A stretch of 51,961 bases of DNA from an uncultured Polycyclovorans sp. GTDB taxonomy: Bacteria > Pseudomonadota > Gammaproteobacteria > Nevskiales > Nevskiaceae. A program made the translations under genes and the position numbers. Positions 42,303-49,955 of this stretch are shown in pieces. Numbering within the stretch: position 1 is the first letter of the stretch; every line of letters begins with the position of its first letter. The notes under the pieces were generated by a model. The model had not been told where the DNA came from and did not search any database. It saw only the letters and a list, made by a program, of their open reading frames with translations. Location: assembly GCA_936928855.1 (NCBI GenBank), contig CAKZHZ010000106.1:1-51961 (forward strand). The letters are read 5' to 3'.

Positions 42303-42872
42303 GTGTTGCTCTTCCTACTGGATGCGCGTGAGGCCATCGGCGAGTTCTTCAATGCCGGTGGCCCCATCCTGCAGTTGATTGCAGTGCTCACCTTCGTGAT
42401 GTGGGTGATGATCCTTGAGCGCTTTTCCTACTACACGCGGCCGTTCAACCGCGACCTGAGCGCAGCCTTGGGGGTCTGGCGGGGACGCCAGGATCACTAT
42501 TCGTGGTACGGCGATGCGGTTCGTCGGCAGTTGGTATCGGAATTGCGTATCCGGGTGAACCAGCACCTTCGTTTCATCAAGGTGATGATCGCACTGTGTC
42601 CGCTGTTCGGTCTGCTGGGCACCGTGACGGGGATGATTGACGTCTTCACCATCCTCGCGATCACCGGCGGCGGTGACGCGCGTTCGATGGCGGGGGGCGT
42701 CTCGCGGGCGACCATCCCGACCATGGCCGGCATGGTCGCCGCGCTGTCCGGCGTGTTCGGCAACATTTATGTGTCCAGGATGGCGACGCAGCGCCGAGAG
42801 CGAATCGATGCGCTGCTGCCCATCCACCATCTGGAACCTGCTCCCAAGGAGAATCCCGCCCATGGCGCGTAG
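42303..42872 (+). CDS. exbB: ExbB-type proton channel subunit
   Basis: A 189-residue MotA/TolQ/ExbB protein with three membrane helices (about 20-42, 98-120 and 138-160) and the motif CPLFGLLGTVTGMIDVFTIL. With ExbD it forms the proton-driven motor that energises TonB. It starts at a GTG, 12 bases after the TtpC gene. It is the short, canonical ExbB of the operon, whereas the preceding gene is the long TtpC paralogue; the pair marks a TonB2-type system. Its 3' end overlaps exbD by 11 bases. Confidence 0.9.
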   Translation: MLLFLLDAREAIGEFFNAGGPILQLIAVLTFVMWVMILERFSYYTRPFNRDLSAALGVWRGRQDHYSWYGDAVRRQLVSELRIRVNQHLRFIKVMIALCPLFGLLGTVTGMIDVFTILAITGGGDARSMAGGVSRATIPTMAGMVAALSGVFGNIYVSRMATQRRERIDALLPIHHLEPAPKENPAHGA

Positions 42873-43272
42873 CTATATCAGTCAGGACGAGGGTGAAGAG
42901 GAAGGCGCGATTGACCTCACGCCGATGCTCGACGTGGTCTTCATCATGCTCATCTTCTTCATTGTGACTGCCAGTTTCATCAAGGAAACGGGCGTCGAGG
43001 TGAATCGCCCTCAGGCGCAAACCGCTGAGAACAAGAATGCTGCGGTACTGATTGCGATCCGTGCCGACAACACCATCTGGATGGATCAGCGTCGAATCGA
43101 CATCCGTTCAGTGCGCGCCAACGTTGAGCGCATGCACGCCGAGAATCCGGAGGGTGCGGTTGTGATCCAGGCGGATGAGCTGGCATCTGTCAAGACCTTC
43201 ACCGAAGTGCTTGATCAGGCACGCGAAGTGGTTCCGCCCGAGCGAGTCTCCCTCGCCACCCAGTCCAACTGA
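42862..43272 (+). CDS. exbD: ExbD-type proton channel subunit
   Basis: A 136-residue ExbD/TolR protein: a short acidic N-terminus (ISQDEGEEEGAID), one membrane helix containing the proton-carrying aspartate (Asp24 in LTPMLDVVFIMLIFF) and a periplasmic domain (VLIAIRADNTIWMDQRRIDI, VVIQADE). It partners ExbB and, together with TonB, moves energy across the periplasm. ATG 42862 has AAGGAG upstream; longer in-frame openings would lie inside exbB. It is followed by tonB after ten bases. Confidence 0.92.
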   Translation: MARSYISQDEGEEEGAIDLTPMLDVVFIMLIFFIVTASFIKETGVEVNRPQAQTAENKNAAVLIAIRADNTIWMDQRRIDIRSVRANVERMHAENPEGAVVIQADELASVKTFTEVLDQAREVVPPERVSLATQSN

Positions 43273-43282
43273 GGAGTTCGCC

Positions 43283-43891
43283 ATGCGCTTGATGATGGTG
43301 TTGGTCCCCGCCGCGATCGTGACTTTTGGCCTGCAGATGGTCATGGTGACGCTGATCCACTTTGCCGATGGCCGTCTGGACAAGACCCCTGTGGTGAAGC
43401 TGCCCGATATCTACATGCCGAAAATGGAGATCGAAACGCAGCGCTCGGTGGAGAAGCCCGAAAAGCCGCAGATGGATGACACGCCGCCGCCGGATGTGCC
43501 GCAACAGGCGTTCGATCAGGTCGACGGCAACGCTGAAGTAGGGCAGCTTGGTGGACCTTCGCAGGTGGCAGCCGATCTCGACCTCAGCATGGGCGCGGGA
43601 CTGTCGGCTACCGATGGCGAGTACCTGCCCATCGTCAAGGTGGCGCCGAACTATCCGCGCGGAGCGCTCAGTCGTGGTCTCGAAGGGGACGTGATACTCG
43701 AGTACACCGTGACCAAGCAGGGTTCGGTTCGGGATCCCGTCGTCATTGAGAGTACCAACCCGGTGTTCAACTCTTCCGCGATGGATTCTGCGCTGCGCTA
43801 CAAGTACAAGCCCCGCGTTGTCGACGGCAACCCCATCGAGGTGCCCGGAGTACGTACACGCGTGATGTTCCGTCTGGACCGGGCTTCCTGA
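43283..43891 (+). CDS. tonB: TonB energy transducer (short TonB2 type)
   Basis: A 202-residue TonB. One N-terminal membrane anchor (about residues 3-26) is followed by a short spacer with modest proline content (PEKPQMDDTPPPDVPQQ, near 60-75) and the C-terminal domain with YLPIVKVAPNYPRGALSRGL, EGDVILEYTVTKQG and ALRYKYKPRVVDG, matching the YP motif region of TonB. The spacer is much shorter than in E. coli TonB, a feature of TonB2 proteins that depend on extra partners such as TtpC. GAGGAG precedes ATG 43283. Confidence 0.92.
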   Translation: MRLMMVLVPAAIVTFGLQMVMVTLIHFADGRLDKTPVVKLPDIYMPKMEIETQRSVEKPEKPQMDDTPPPDVPQQAFDQVDGNAEVGQLGGPSQVAADLDLSMGAGLSATDGEYLPIVKVAPNYPRGALSRGLEGDVILEYTVTKQGSVRDPVVIESTNPVFNSSAMDSALRYKYKPRVVDGNPIEVPGVRTRVMFRLDRAS

Positions 43892-43902
43892 ACACAGAGG
43901 CG

Positions 43903-45216
43903 ATGATGCGATCAGTAGTGCGGGTTTTGGCGCTCGTCGGCGTGCTCCTCGGGGGGGCGGCCTGGGCGCAGCAGGGTGCGATTGATGCGCGGACGTTCGA
44001 TCAGCTCACCAAGGCGCAGAGCCTGGCCGAAGCCGGGCAGCATTCCGAGGCGATCGCGGTGCTCGACGAGCTGCGCGAGAGCCCTCGGCTCAACAGCTAT
44101 GCGCGTTCTCAGCTGTGGAATTTCTACGCCTTCATTCACGCCAGCCGCAACGAGTACCAGAAGGCGATCAATGCCTATGCCAAGGTAATGGCTGAGGAAG
44201 ATGCGAGCGACGGCCTGATTCTCACTGCGAAGTACACCACGGCCCAGCTCTACTTCCAGCTCGAGAAGTACGATGACTGCATCCGTTTCATGGAAGAGTG
44301 GCTGTTCACGGTTGACGAGCCTACGCCGACGGCGCACATCATGCTTGCCCAGGCCTACTACCAGAAATCGGATTTCGACAAAGCGCTCCGGAATGTCGAC
44401 CGGGCGGTACTGTTGTCGGAGCGCGCAGGAAAGCCCGTAGACGAATCGTGGCTCCGCCTGAAGGCAGCGCTGTTCTACGGCAAGAAGGACTATGCCTCGA
44501 CCGCCAAGGTCTATGAGCAGCTGATCAGCCTGTACCCCAAGGTCAGCTACATGCGTCAGTTGGCTGGCATGTACAGCGAAACCGGCGCGGACACCCGCCG
44601 CCTGGCGGTCTACGACGCGGTCTACCAGCATGGTGGGCTGAAGTCCGAGAGCGAGCTGCTCAATCTTGCCTACATGTGGCTCGGGCAGCAGGCACCCTAC
44701 CGCGCGGGCCGCATCATTGAGCAAGCGATGGCAGATGGTGTGGTGGCGGAGAACCCGAAGAACATCGAAGCACTCGCCAACGCCTGGGCGCAGGCCAATG
44801 AACATAAGAAGGCGGTTCCGGCGCTGGAGCGCGCGGCCGCGCTGTTGGGGGACGGTGTGATGTACTCGCGGCTCGCCGGCGTGCACTTCAACGCTGGCGA
44901 CTATGCCGAGGCCGCCAAGGCGGCGGCCAAGGCCGATCAGCTTGGGAACCTGAAGAGTCGCAGCGGTAATCTGATGCTGTTGGGCATGGCGTATTTCAAC
45001 GGGGGTGAGCTGGAGCCTGCGCTGCAGGCGTTTCGGCGTGCCAAGCAGGACCGCGACAGCTATGCAGCAGCGGCCAAGTGGGAGTCCTACACCCTGACCG
45101 AGATCGAGCGCTTGCGCGCCATTGAGCGCACGCGGATAGAACTGCGCAAGCGGACCGAGGAAGCGCTTGAAGCTCAGGAGAACAATCTTGATGCGATCGG
45201 CGGCGGGCGTTCGTAG
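43903..45216 (+). CDS. TPR protein of the TonB2 operon
   Basis: A 437-residue periplasmic protein with a signal peptide (1-22, ending WAQQG) and a long run of tetratricopeptide helices from about 35 to 400, for example SLAEAGQHSEAIAVLDEL, AKYTTAQLYFQLEKYDDCI and AQAYYQKSDFDKALRNVDRA. The end (about 395-437) is a charged helix. A TPR gene closes TtpC/ExbB/ExbD/TonB operons in several gammaproteobacteria; a role in stabilising the complex or linking it to the cell wall is plausible but unproven. It lies 11 bases after tonB. The start is ATG 43903 or 43906. Confidence 0.82.
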   Translation: MMRSVVRVLALVGVLLGGAAWAQQGAIDARTFDQLTKAQSLAEAGQHSEAIAVLDELRESPRLNSYARSQLWNFYAFIHASRNEYQKAINAYAKVMAEEDASDGLILTAKYTTAQLYFQLEKYDDCIRFMEEWLFTVDEPTPTAHIMLAQAYYQKSDFDKALRNVDRAVLLSERAGKPVDESWLRLKAALFYGKKDYASTAKVYEQLISLYPKVSYMRQLAGMYSETGADTRRLAVYDAVYQHGGLKSESELLNLAYMWLGQQAPYRAGRIIEQAMADGVVAENPKNIEALANAWAQANEHKKAVPALERAAALLGDGVMYSRLAGVHFNAGDYAEAAKAAAKADQLGNLKSRSGNLMLLGMAYFNGGELEPALQAFRRAKQDRDSYAAAAKWESYTLTEIERLRAIERTRIELRKRTEEALEAQENNLDAIGGGRS

Positions 45217-45241
45217 GCGGCTGTAGGGGCGGGTGCTTTGC

Positions 45242-45247
45242 TATCCT
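45242..45247 (+). promoter_or_regulatory. -10-like TATCCT just before orn
   Basis: TATCCT ends six bases before the ATG at 45254, which would make the orn transcript leaderless. No ribosome binding site is present. Confidence 0.35.
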
Positions 45248-45253
45248 GAGCAC

Positions 45254-45817
45254 ATGTCGAACGCACACGCGCAGCACCTCATCTGGATCGATCTGGAAAT
45301 GACCGGCTTGGTGCCGGAAACCCACCGGATCATTGAAATCGCGACGCTGGTGACCGACAGCGAGCTGACGGTGCTGGCCGAGGGGCCGGTGCTGGCGGTT
45401 CACCAGAGCGAGCTGGAGCTCAACAAGATGGACGACTGGAATGTGCGGCAGCACGGCCAGTCCGGCCTGACTCAGAGGGTGCGCTCCAGCAGTCTCTCGG
45501 AGGCGGACGCCGAGGCGGCGACAGTGGCCTTCCTGTCGGATTGGGTGCCGGCTGGCGTATCACCGATGTGCGGGAACTCGATCTGCCAGGATCGTCGTTT
45601 CCTGGCCCGCTACATGCCGGCGCTGGAGCGCTACTTCCACTACCGGCATATCGACGTATCCACCGTCAAGGAACTGTGCCAGCGGTGGGCGCCGGACGTT
45701 GCCAAGGGGTTCTCCAAGCAGTCCACCCACCTCGCGCTGGACGACATCCGCGACTCGGTGGCGGAGCTGCGCTACTACCGTAGTCACTTCATTCAATTGG
45801 CGGTGACCTCACCGTAG
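45254..45817 (+). CDS. orn: oligoribonuclease
   Basis: A 187-residue DEDDh exonuclease: IWIDLEMTGL supplies Asp13 and Glu15, and the C-terminal STHLALDDIRDSVAEL gives the remaining histidine and aspartates. Central NSICQDRRFLARYMPALE is standard for Orn. It degrades the last two-to-five-base RNA fragments, including pGpG from c-di-GMP turnover. The frame opens at 45233, but ATG 45254 matches the family N-terminus. It converges on phoQ with 42 bases between stops and no obvious terminator. Confidence 0.95.
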   Translation: MSNAHAQHLIWIDLEMTGLVPETHRIIEIATLVTDSELTVLAEGPVLAVHQSELELNKMDDWNVRQHGQSGLTQRVRSSSLSEADAEAATVAFLSDWVPAGVSPMCGNSICQDRRFLARYMPALERYFHYRHIDVSTVKELCQRWAPDVAKGFSKQSTHLALDDIRDSVAELRYYRSHFIQLAVTSP

Positions 45818-45859
45818 CCTTGCGCATCGACATCCCGCTGGTGCACGGCGAGCCGTATC

Positions 45860-47185
45860 CTAGACCGGCAGGCGAATCTCGACCCGCGCGCCGCCGAGGT
45901 CGGGACTGTGGTCCAGCATCAGGCGGCCATGATAGGTGTGCACCAGTTCATGGCTGGCCGCCAGTCCGATCCCTTGGCCGGGCGTGCGGGTATCTGCGCG
46001 GACGCCTCGCGCCAGCAGCCGTTCAGGATCGTCCGGGAAGCCCGGGCCGTCATCATCAACGGTCAGCACCAAGGCGCGCCCGAGACGACCTGCGCTGACC
46101 CGGACCCGGCCATTGCCGTACTTCACGGCGTTTTCCAGCAGGTTGCCCAGCAGCTCGTAGAGGTCTCCGCTGTCCATGCGGATCTTGAGTCCACGCGGCA
46201 GGCGCCACTCGAAGTGAGGCTTGCGATCGGCATAGACCTTGGTGAGGGTTCGCCGCAACCGCTCCAGCACTTCATCGACCGCAACGGCTTCAGCCAGCGA
46301 ACGTCCGCCAGCGGTGACGGCGCGGCGAAGCTGGTGGTCGATGATGGTCTGCATGCGGCTGACCGGTTCGGAGATTGCCCCCTGGTCTTCATCGGACAGC
46401 CGTGCCTCCTCGCTCAATGCGCGCAGCGCGGCCAAGGGCGTCTTGAGGCTGTGGGCAAGGTCGCCCAGTGCGTTGCGCTGCCGTGCAAGACGCGCCTCGC
46501 CGCTGCGGATCATGCCGTTGATGGCATCGGTCAGCGGCGCCAGTTCGGCAGGATACTCGCCTTGCAGCTGTGCCTGGGCGCCCTGTTCGACGCGCGCCAG
46601 TTCGTTGCGCAGCTGTCGCAGCGGAATCAGTCCCCAGGCAAGCACCGTGCCCTGCACTGAGAGCAGTGCGACCGCGGCGATGGCCAGCCAACTCCAGAGC
46701 GTTCGGCGATAGGCCTGCATCTGCTGGTCGAAGGCCTTTCGGTCTTCCATCACCACCAGGGTATAGCGTTGTTCCCCCTCGAGCGGATTGAGCCATCGCA
46801 GCCCGAAAGCCAGGCTGAAGCGCTGCCGGTCGGTGACAAAGTCGAAGGTTCCGGGCGCAACTTCCGGCGGCAGGGGAAAGTCGTCGGAAAGGCTGACACT
46901 GCCCCAGGTCAGCGCATTGCGTTCGTCGATCAGCGCCGCCTCCAGGCCGGAACCCGGGTTCTGCAGCCGCGGGTCTGGAAGCCGGAAGGGCGACAGGCTC
47001 AGTGTGCCATCCGCTGTCGGCTCGGCGGCGGCCAGCAGCGCATATACCAGGCCTTGCAGTCGATCACGCTGAGTGGACAGGGCGCGTTCCTCGAACGCAT
47101 GGTCGAGTGCTGCTGCACAGGCGAGGACGAAGCCCGCCAACACCATCGAGGCTGCAATCAGCAGCCTTGTGCGAAGCGAGGTCAC
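45860..47185 (-). CDS. phoQ: PhoQ-type sensor histidine kinase
   Basis: A 441-residue sensor kinase: membrane helices at about 8-27 and 164-185 flank a periplasmic sensor of roughly 135 residues; a HAMP-like linker follows; the H-box DLAHSLKTPLAAL (phospho-acceptor His245) closely matches PhoQ; the ATPase domain has NLLENAVKYG, DDDGPGFP and GQGIGLAASHELV. PhoQ kinases respond to low divalent cations, cationic peptides or envelope stress. It overlaps phoP by four bases, phoP being upstream. Despite the Pho genes nearby, motifs indicate PhoQ and not PhoR. Confidence 0.85.
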   Translation of the reverse strand: MTSLRTRLLIAASMVLAGFVLACAAALDHAFEERALSTQRDRLQGLVYALLAAAEPTADGTLSLSPFRLPDPRLQNPGSGLEAALIDERNALTWGSVSLSDDFPLPPEVAPGTFDFVTDRQRFSLAFGLRWLNPLEGEQRYTLVVMEDRKAFDQQMQAYRRTLWSWLAIAAVALLSVQGTVLAWGLIPLRQLRNELARVEQGAQAQLQGEYPAELAPLTDAINGMIRSGEARLARQRNALGDLAHSLKTPLAALRALSEEARLSDEDQGAISEPVSRMQTIIDHQLRRAVTAGGRSLAEAVAVDEVLERLRRTLTKVYADRKPHFEWRLPRGLKIRMDSGDLYELLGNLLENAVKYGNGRVRVSAGRLGRALVLTVDDDGPGFPDDPERLLARGVRADTRTPGQGIGLAASHELVHTYHGRLMLDHSPDLGGARVEIRLPV

Positions 47186-47871
47186 CCGGCAGTGTTGGGG
47201 CGCGGAAGATCCCAGCGGTAGCCGGCGCCACGCAAGGTGGCGATGGGGCTGAGGCTGCCATCCGGATCCAGTTTGCTGCGCAGCCGACGGATGAAGACTT
47301 CGATGACATTGCTGTCACGTTCATCTTCTTCGGCATAGAGGTGCTCGTGCAATTCGGTCTTCGAGATCACTTTGCCGGCATGGGTCAGCAGGTACTCCAG
47401 CACACGGAATTCGTAACTGGTGAGTTCCACCGGCGCGTCATTGACACTGACGGTCCGCGCGCCGGGGTCAATCGCCACCGGACCGGATACCAGAATGGAC
47501 TGGGCCCAGCCGTTGCTCCTGCGCAGCAGGGCCCGCAGGCGGGCGAGCAGCTCCTCCTTGTGGAACGGCTTGACGAGGTAGTCATCCGCGCCGGCTTCGA
47601 GTCCTTCGACCTTGCTTTGCCACCCGTCCCGCGCGGTCAGAATCAGAATCGGGTAGTCGCGTCCGGCAGCCCGCGCTTTGCGAATGATGTCGATCCCCGG
47701 GGTCTCAGGCAGGCCGAGGTCGATCACGGCCACATCGGTCGGGTACTCCTCGGCCATGAAGAGGCCGTCTGTGCCATTGGCCGCTGCATCGACGGCAAAG
47801 CCGTTGCCACTGAGCACTTCGACAATATGCTTCCGCAGCACATCATCATCCTCGACGACCAGTGCACGCAT
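47182..47871 (-). CDS. phoP: PhoP-type response regulator
   Basis: A 229-residue OmpR-family regulator: receiver domain with VEDDDVLRKHIVEVL, phospho-acceptor Asp51 in VIDLGLPETPG, Thr in ILTARDGWQSKVEGL and Lys in DDYLVKPFHKEELLARL, the last two phrases closely like PhoP. The C-terminal winged helix has ELTSYEFRVLEYLL and RDSNVIEVFIRRLRSKL. It is phosphorylated by the adjoining kinase. A GGGAGAGG ribosome binding site precedes the ATG. A PepSY gene ends 27 bases upstream on the same strand. Confidence 0.87.
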   Translation of the reverse strand: MRALVVEDDDVLRKHIVEVLSGNGFAVDAAANGTDGLFMAEEYPTDVAVIDLGLPETPGIDIIRKARAAGRDYPILILTARDGWQSKVEGLEAGADDYLVKPFHKEELLARLRALLRRSNGWAQSILVSGPVAIDPGARTVSVNDAPVELTSYEFRVLEYLLTHAGKVISKTELHEHLYAEEDERDSNVIEVFIRRLRSKLDPDGSLSPIATLRGAGYRWDLPRPNTAG

Positions 47872-47898
47872 GGTGAACCTCTCCCGCAGTTCGCGCGC

Positions 47899-48180
47899 TC
47901 AGCGCTCGGTTATGTGGACAATCCGGACTTCGCCGTCGATCAACAACTTGACCCGGAAGCCATTGCCAGCCGGGTCGACCGAGAGAACGCGTCCGCCGTA
48001 CTGGCTCTGTGCAATTCGAGCCGCTTCCGCAGCAGTGAGATCGCCTGCGGAAAGCCGTTGTTGTGCCGGTGAGAACTCACGCAGCAACTGACGCGTCAGT
48101 CGCTCGTCACGCAGCTGTGCCTGCGCCATCGAGGCACAGCCACACAGGATGACGGCGATCAGAACGGTCAGTCGACTCAT
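47899..48180 (-). CDS. PepSY-domain periplasmic protein
   Basis: A 93-residue secreted protein. After a signal peptide (to about residue 22, MAQAQ) the mature part ends in a PepSY domain (LTAAEAARIAQSQYGGRVLSVDPAGNGFRVKLLIDG). Small PepSY proteins are frequently encoded next to PhoPQ-like kinase pairs and may modulate the sensor; that is inference here. It lies 27 bases before phoP on the same strand, so co-transcription is likely. A start nine residues further upstream exists, but the ATG at 48180 lies six bases after TACACT and begins a normal signal peptide. Confidence 0.8.
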   Translation of the reverse strand: MSRLTVLIAVILCGCASMAQAQLRDERLTRQLLREFSPAQQRLSAGDLTAAEAARIAQSQYGGRVLSVDPAGNGFRVKLLIDGEVRIVHITER

Positions 48181-48186
48181 GGCTTG

Positions 48187-48192
48187 AGTGTA
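48187..48192 (-). promoter_or_regulatory. -10-like TACACT just before the PepSY gene
   Basis: On the minus strand TACACT is followed by six bases and the ATG at 48180, predicting a leaderless message covering PepSY-phoP-phoQ. Confidence 0.45.
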
Positions 48193-48203
48193 ACGGCGTG
48201 CTT

Positions 48204-48776
48204 TCAATACCGCACCGGTTCGATGTGCACGTTGACGGGCAGGCGCGCGCCCGGGTCATAGGGCATGCGGGTGGAGTAGAGGCGGCCCTGATACCGGTAG
48301 GTCACGTCATATCCGTCAATGCGCTGTTCGGTGTAGGTGCTGGGGATCGTCTGGCAACGGGTCTGGTATGCCCCCGTCTGGGAGGCGGGCGCGGCGCGAC
48401 TGTTGACCACGCGCTGGCCAACACCGGCGCCGATGATCGCGCCCAGCGCGGTTGCGGCGTCCTTGCCGCGCCCCTTGCCGAACTGGTGCCCCGCAACGCC
48501 CCCCGCAATGGCACCGACGACCGAGCCGGCGACGCCATCGGTGAACCAATAGTTCTGTTGGCCTCCGCGGTTGTATGCCGTCGGCTCCTGCCAGCACTCC
48601 TGCCGCGGCTGTGATACCTGCACTGCCGTATAGACAGGCCGTGTCTCGACCACCTGCGCATATTCGGGGGCAGGGGTCGCGTAGTGCGGAGTGTGTGTAT
48701 TGTTCCAGCGGCTGTCCGCCAGGGCGGGGGTGGACAGCACCAGCCCCAGGCTGGTGAGCAGTATCGAGTGTTTCAT
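48204..48776 (-). CDS. glycine-zipper 2TM-domain envelope protein
   Basis: A 190-residue protein with a signal peptide (1-21, ending PALADS), an aromatic/proline-rich N-terminal half and a glycine-zipper 2TM segment near residues 82-125 (GSVVGAIAGGVAGHQFGKG and ATALGAIIGAGVGQRV), followed by a cysteine-containing region (TRCQTIPSTYTEQ). Such proteins are outer-membrane or periplasmic, similar to the Rickettsia 17 kDa antigen domain. The function is unknown. GGAG precedes the start. It ends 24 bases before the PepSY start on the same strand. Confidence 0.8.
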   Translation of the reverse strand: MKHSILLTSLGLVLSTPALADSRWNNTHTPHYATPAPEYAQVVETRPVYTAVQVSQPRQECWQEPTAYNRGGQQNYWFTDGVAGSVVGAIAGGVAGHQFGKGRGKDAATALGAIIGAGVGQRVVNSRAAPASQTGAYQTRCQTIPSTYTEQRIDGYDVTYRYQGRLYSTRMPYDPGARLPVNVHIEPVRY

Positions 48777-48856
48777 GGCAGGCTCCAGACGATACCCGGG
48801 GCGGGTACGGTTTCAAGCCTAGCGAGGGATGCTGAATTGGCGCTGACTCGCCGTGC

Positions 48857-49924
48857 TCAGGTGTCGGGTTGCACCGCGGCGCCGTCGGACACTTTCTGGA
48901 GACCGGAGGTGATCACCGTGTCGCCGACCGCGAGGCCCTGAATGATCTCGACAACGCCGGGTTGGCGTTGACCCAGAACGACTTCGACCTCCCGGGCCTT
49001 CCCCTCCACGACCTGATAGACGCGCGCACTGTCTCCCCGAGGGAACACGGCGGCCTCGGGGACCACCACGGCATCTTCACGGGTTTCCAGGTCCAGCCGG
49101 ATGCGGGCAAACAGACCGGGGCGCAGGCGAGCATGCTCGTTGTCGATCAAAGCGCGGACCGCCACCGAGCGGGACGCTTCGCTGACTCCGGCTGCGACGG
49201 CATAGACGGTGGCGCTGAATACCTCGCCTGGGAAGGCGTCCAACGTCACGTCCACCTTCTGGCCGGCTTGCAGGTCCGCCAGCACTGTTTCCGGAACGCG
49301 GAATTCGACCTTCATCGGGTGCAGCGCCTCGAACGGAACCAGCGGATCCCCGGGGTTGACGTAGGCACCCGGGCTGACCTGTCGCAGTCCAGCCACGCCT
49401 TCGAAAGGTGCAGTGATGCGGTGCTTGTCGACGCGTGCCTGTGCCAGCGCCACCGCAGCTTCTGCCACCGCCTTGGTGGCATCAGCCTGGTCGAGTTCGG
49501 CTTGCGACACCAGCTGCCGCGCCACCAACTCGCGGGCGCGTGCATGCGAGCGCTGCGCGAGTGTCAGATTGGCTTGTGCCTGCTGCCATTCGGCGCGCGC
49601 AATGGCGTCGTCAAGCCGAAACAGCAGGGCGCTTCGATCCAGGCGTTCGCCTTCGCGGAAGGCCACCTCGACGATACGGCCGCTGAGTTCAGCGGTGATG
49701 ATGGTGGATTCGTTGGACTGCAGGGTGCCAACGGCGCTGACCGAGCGCGTCAGCGTCTGAGGTTGTACGGCGTGTACGGCGACCGGAATCGCAGGCGTGG
49801 CGGGCAGTGCGGTGGGCGCGACTGCCTCCGACGCTGGTTGGCAGGCGGTGGCCGCCGCTACGCTCAGGATGGCGGCCGCGATCTTGGGGCTCATGCAGTT
49901 GGCAATGGAAAGGGGAGAGTTCAT
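48857..49924 (-). CDS. RND-type efflux periplasmic adaptor (membrane fusion protein)
   Basis: A 355-residue membrane fusion protein: N-terminal export signal (a shorter start at 49894 gives an Ala-rich signal ending ATAC, possibly a lipoprotein), a biotinyl-like hairpin split by a coiled coil (ESTIITAELSGRIVEVAFREG, LTLAQRSHARARELVARQLV, ITAPFEGVAGLRQVSPGAYV) and a C-terminal beta-barrel/MP domain (GLFARIRLDLETRED). This is the MexA/AcrA family. Unusually, no RND pump or outer membrane channel gene follows; the next gene downstream on this strand is the glycine-zipper gene. A TetR gene is directly upstream by 31 bases. Confidence 0.87.
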   Translation of the reverse strand: MNSPLSIANCMSPKIAAAILSVAAATACQPASEAVAPTALPATPAIPVAVHAVQPQTLTRSVSAVGTLQSNESTIITAELSGRIVEVAFREGERLDRSALLFRLDDAIARAEWQQAQANLTLAQRSHARARELVARQLVSQAELDQADATKAVAEAAVALAQARVDKHRITAPFEGVAGLRQVSPGAYVNPGDPLVPFEALHPMKVEFRVPETVLADLQAGQKVDVTLDAFPGEVFSATVYAVAAGVSEASRSVAVRALIDNEHARLRPGLFARIRLDLETREDAVVVPEAAVFPRGDSARVYQVVEGKAREVEVVLGQRQPGVVEIIQGLAVGDTVITSGLQKVSDGAAVQPDT

Positions 49925-49955
49925 GGACCATGCGAAACCAGCTTGGTTCGCCGTG

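Noticed and set aside
40932..43891. ExbB/ExbD-like genes as a Tol-Pal system or flagellar motor
   Set aside because: TonB with its C-terminal domain is present, TolA, TolB and Pal are absent, and the first channel gene has the long TtpC N-terminus.
45860..47871. Two-component pair as PhoBR, the regulator of the Pho boxes
   Set aside because: The H-box and receiver phrases match PhoQ and PhoP, and the kinase has a periplasmic sensor flanked by two helices unlike PhoR; PhoBR must be elsewhere.
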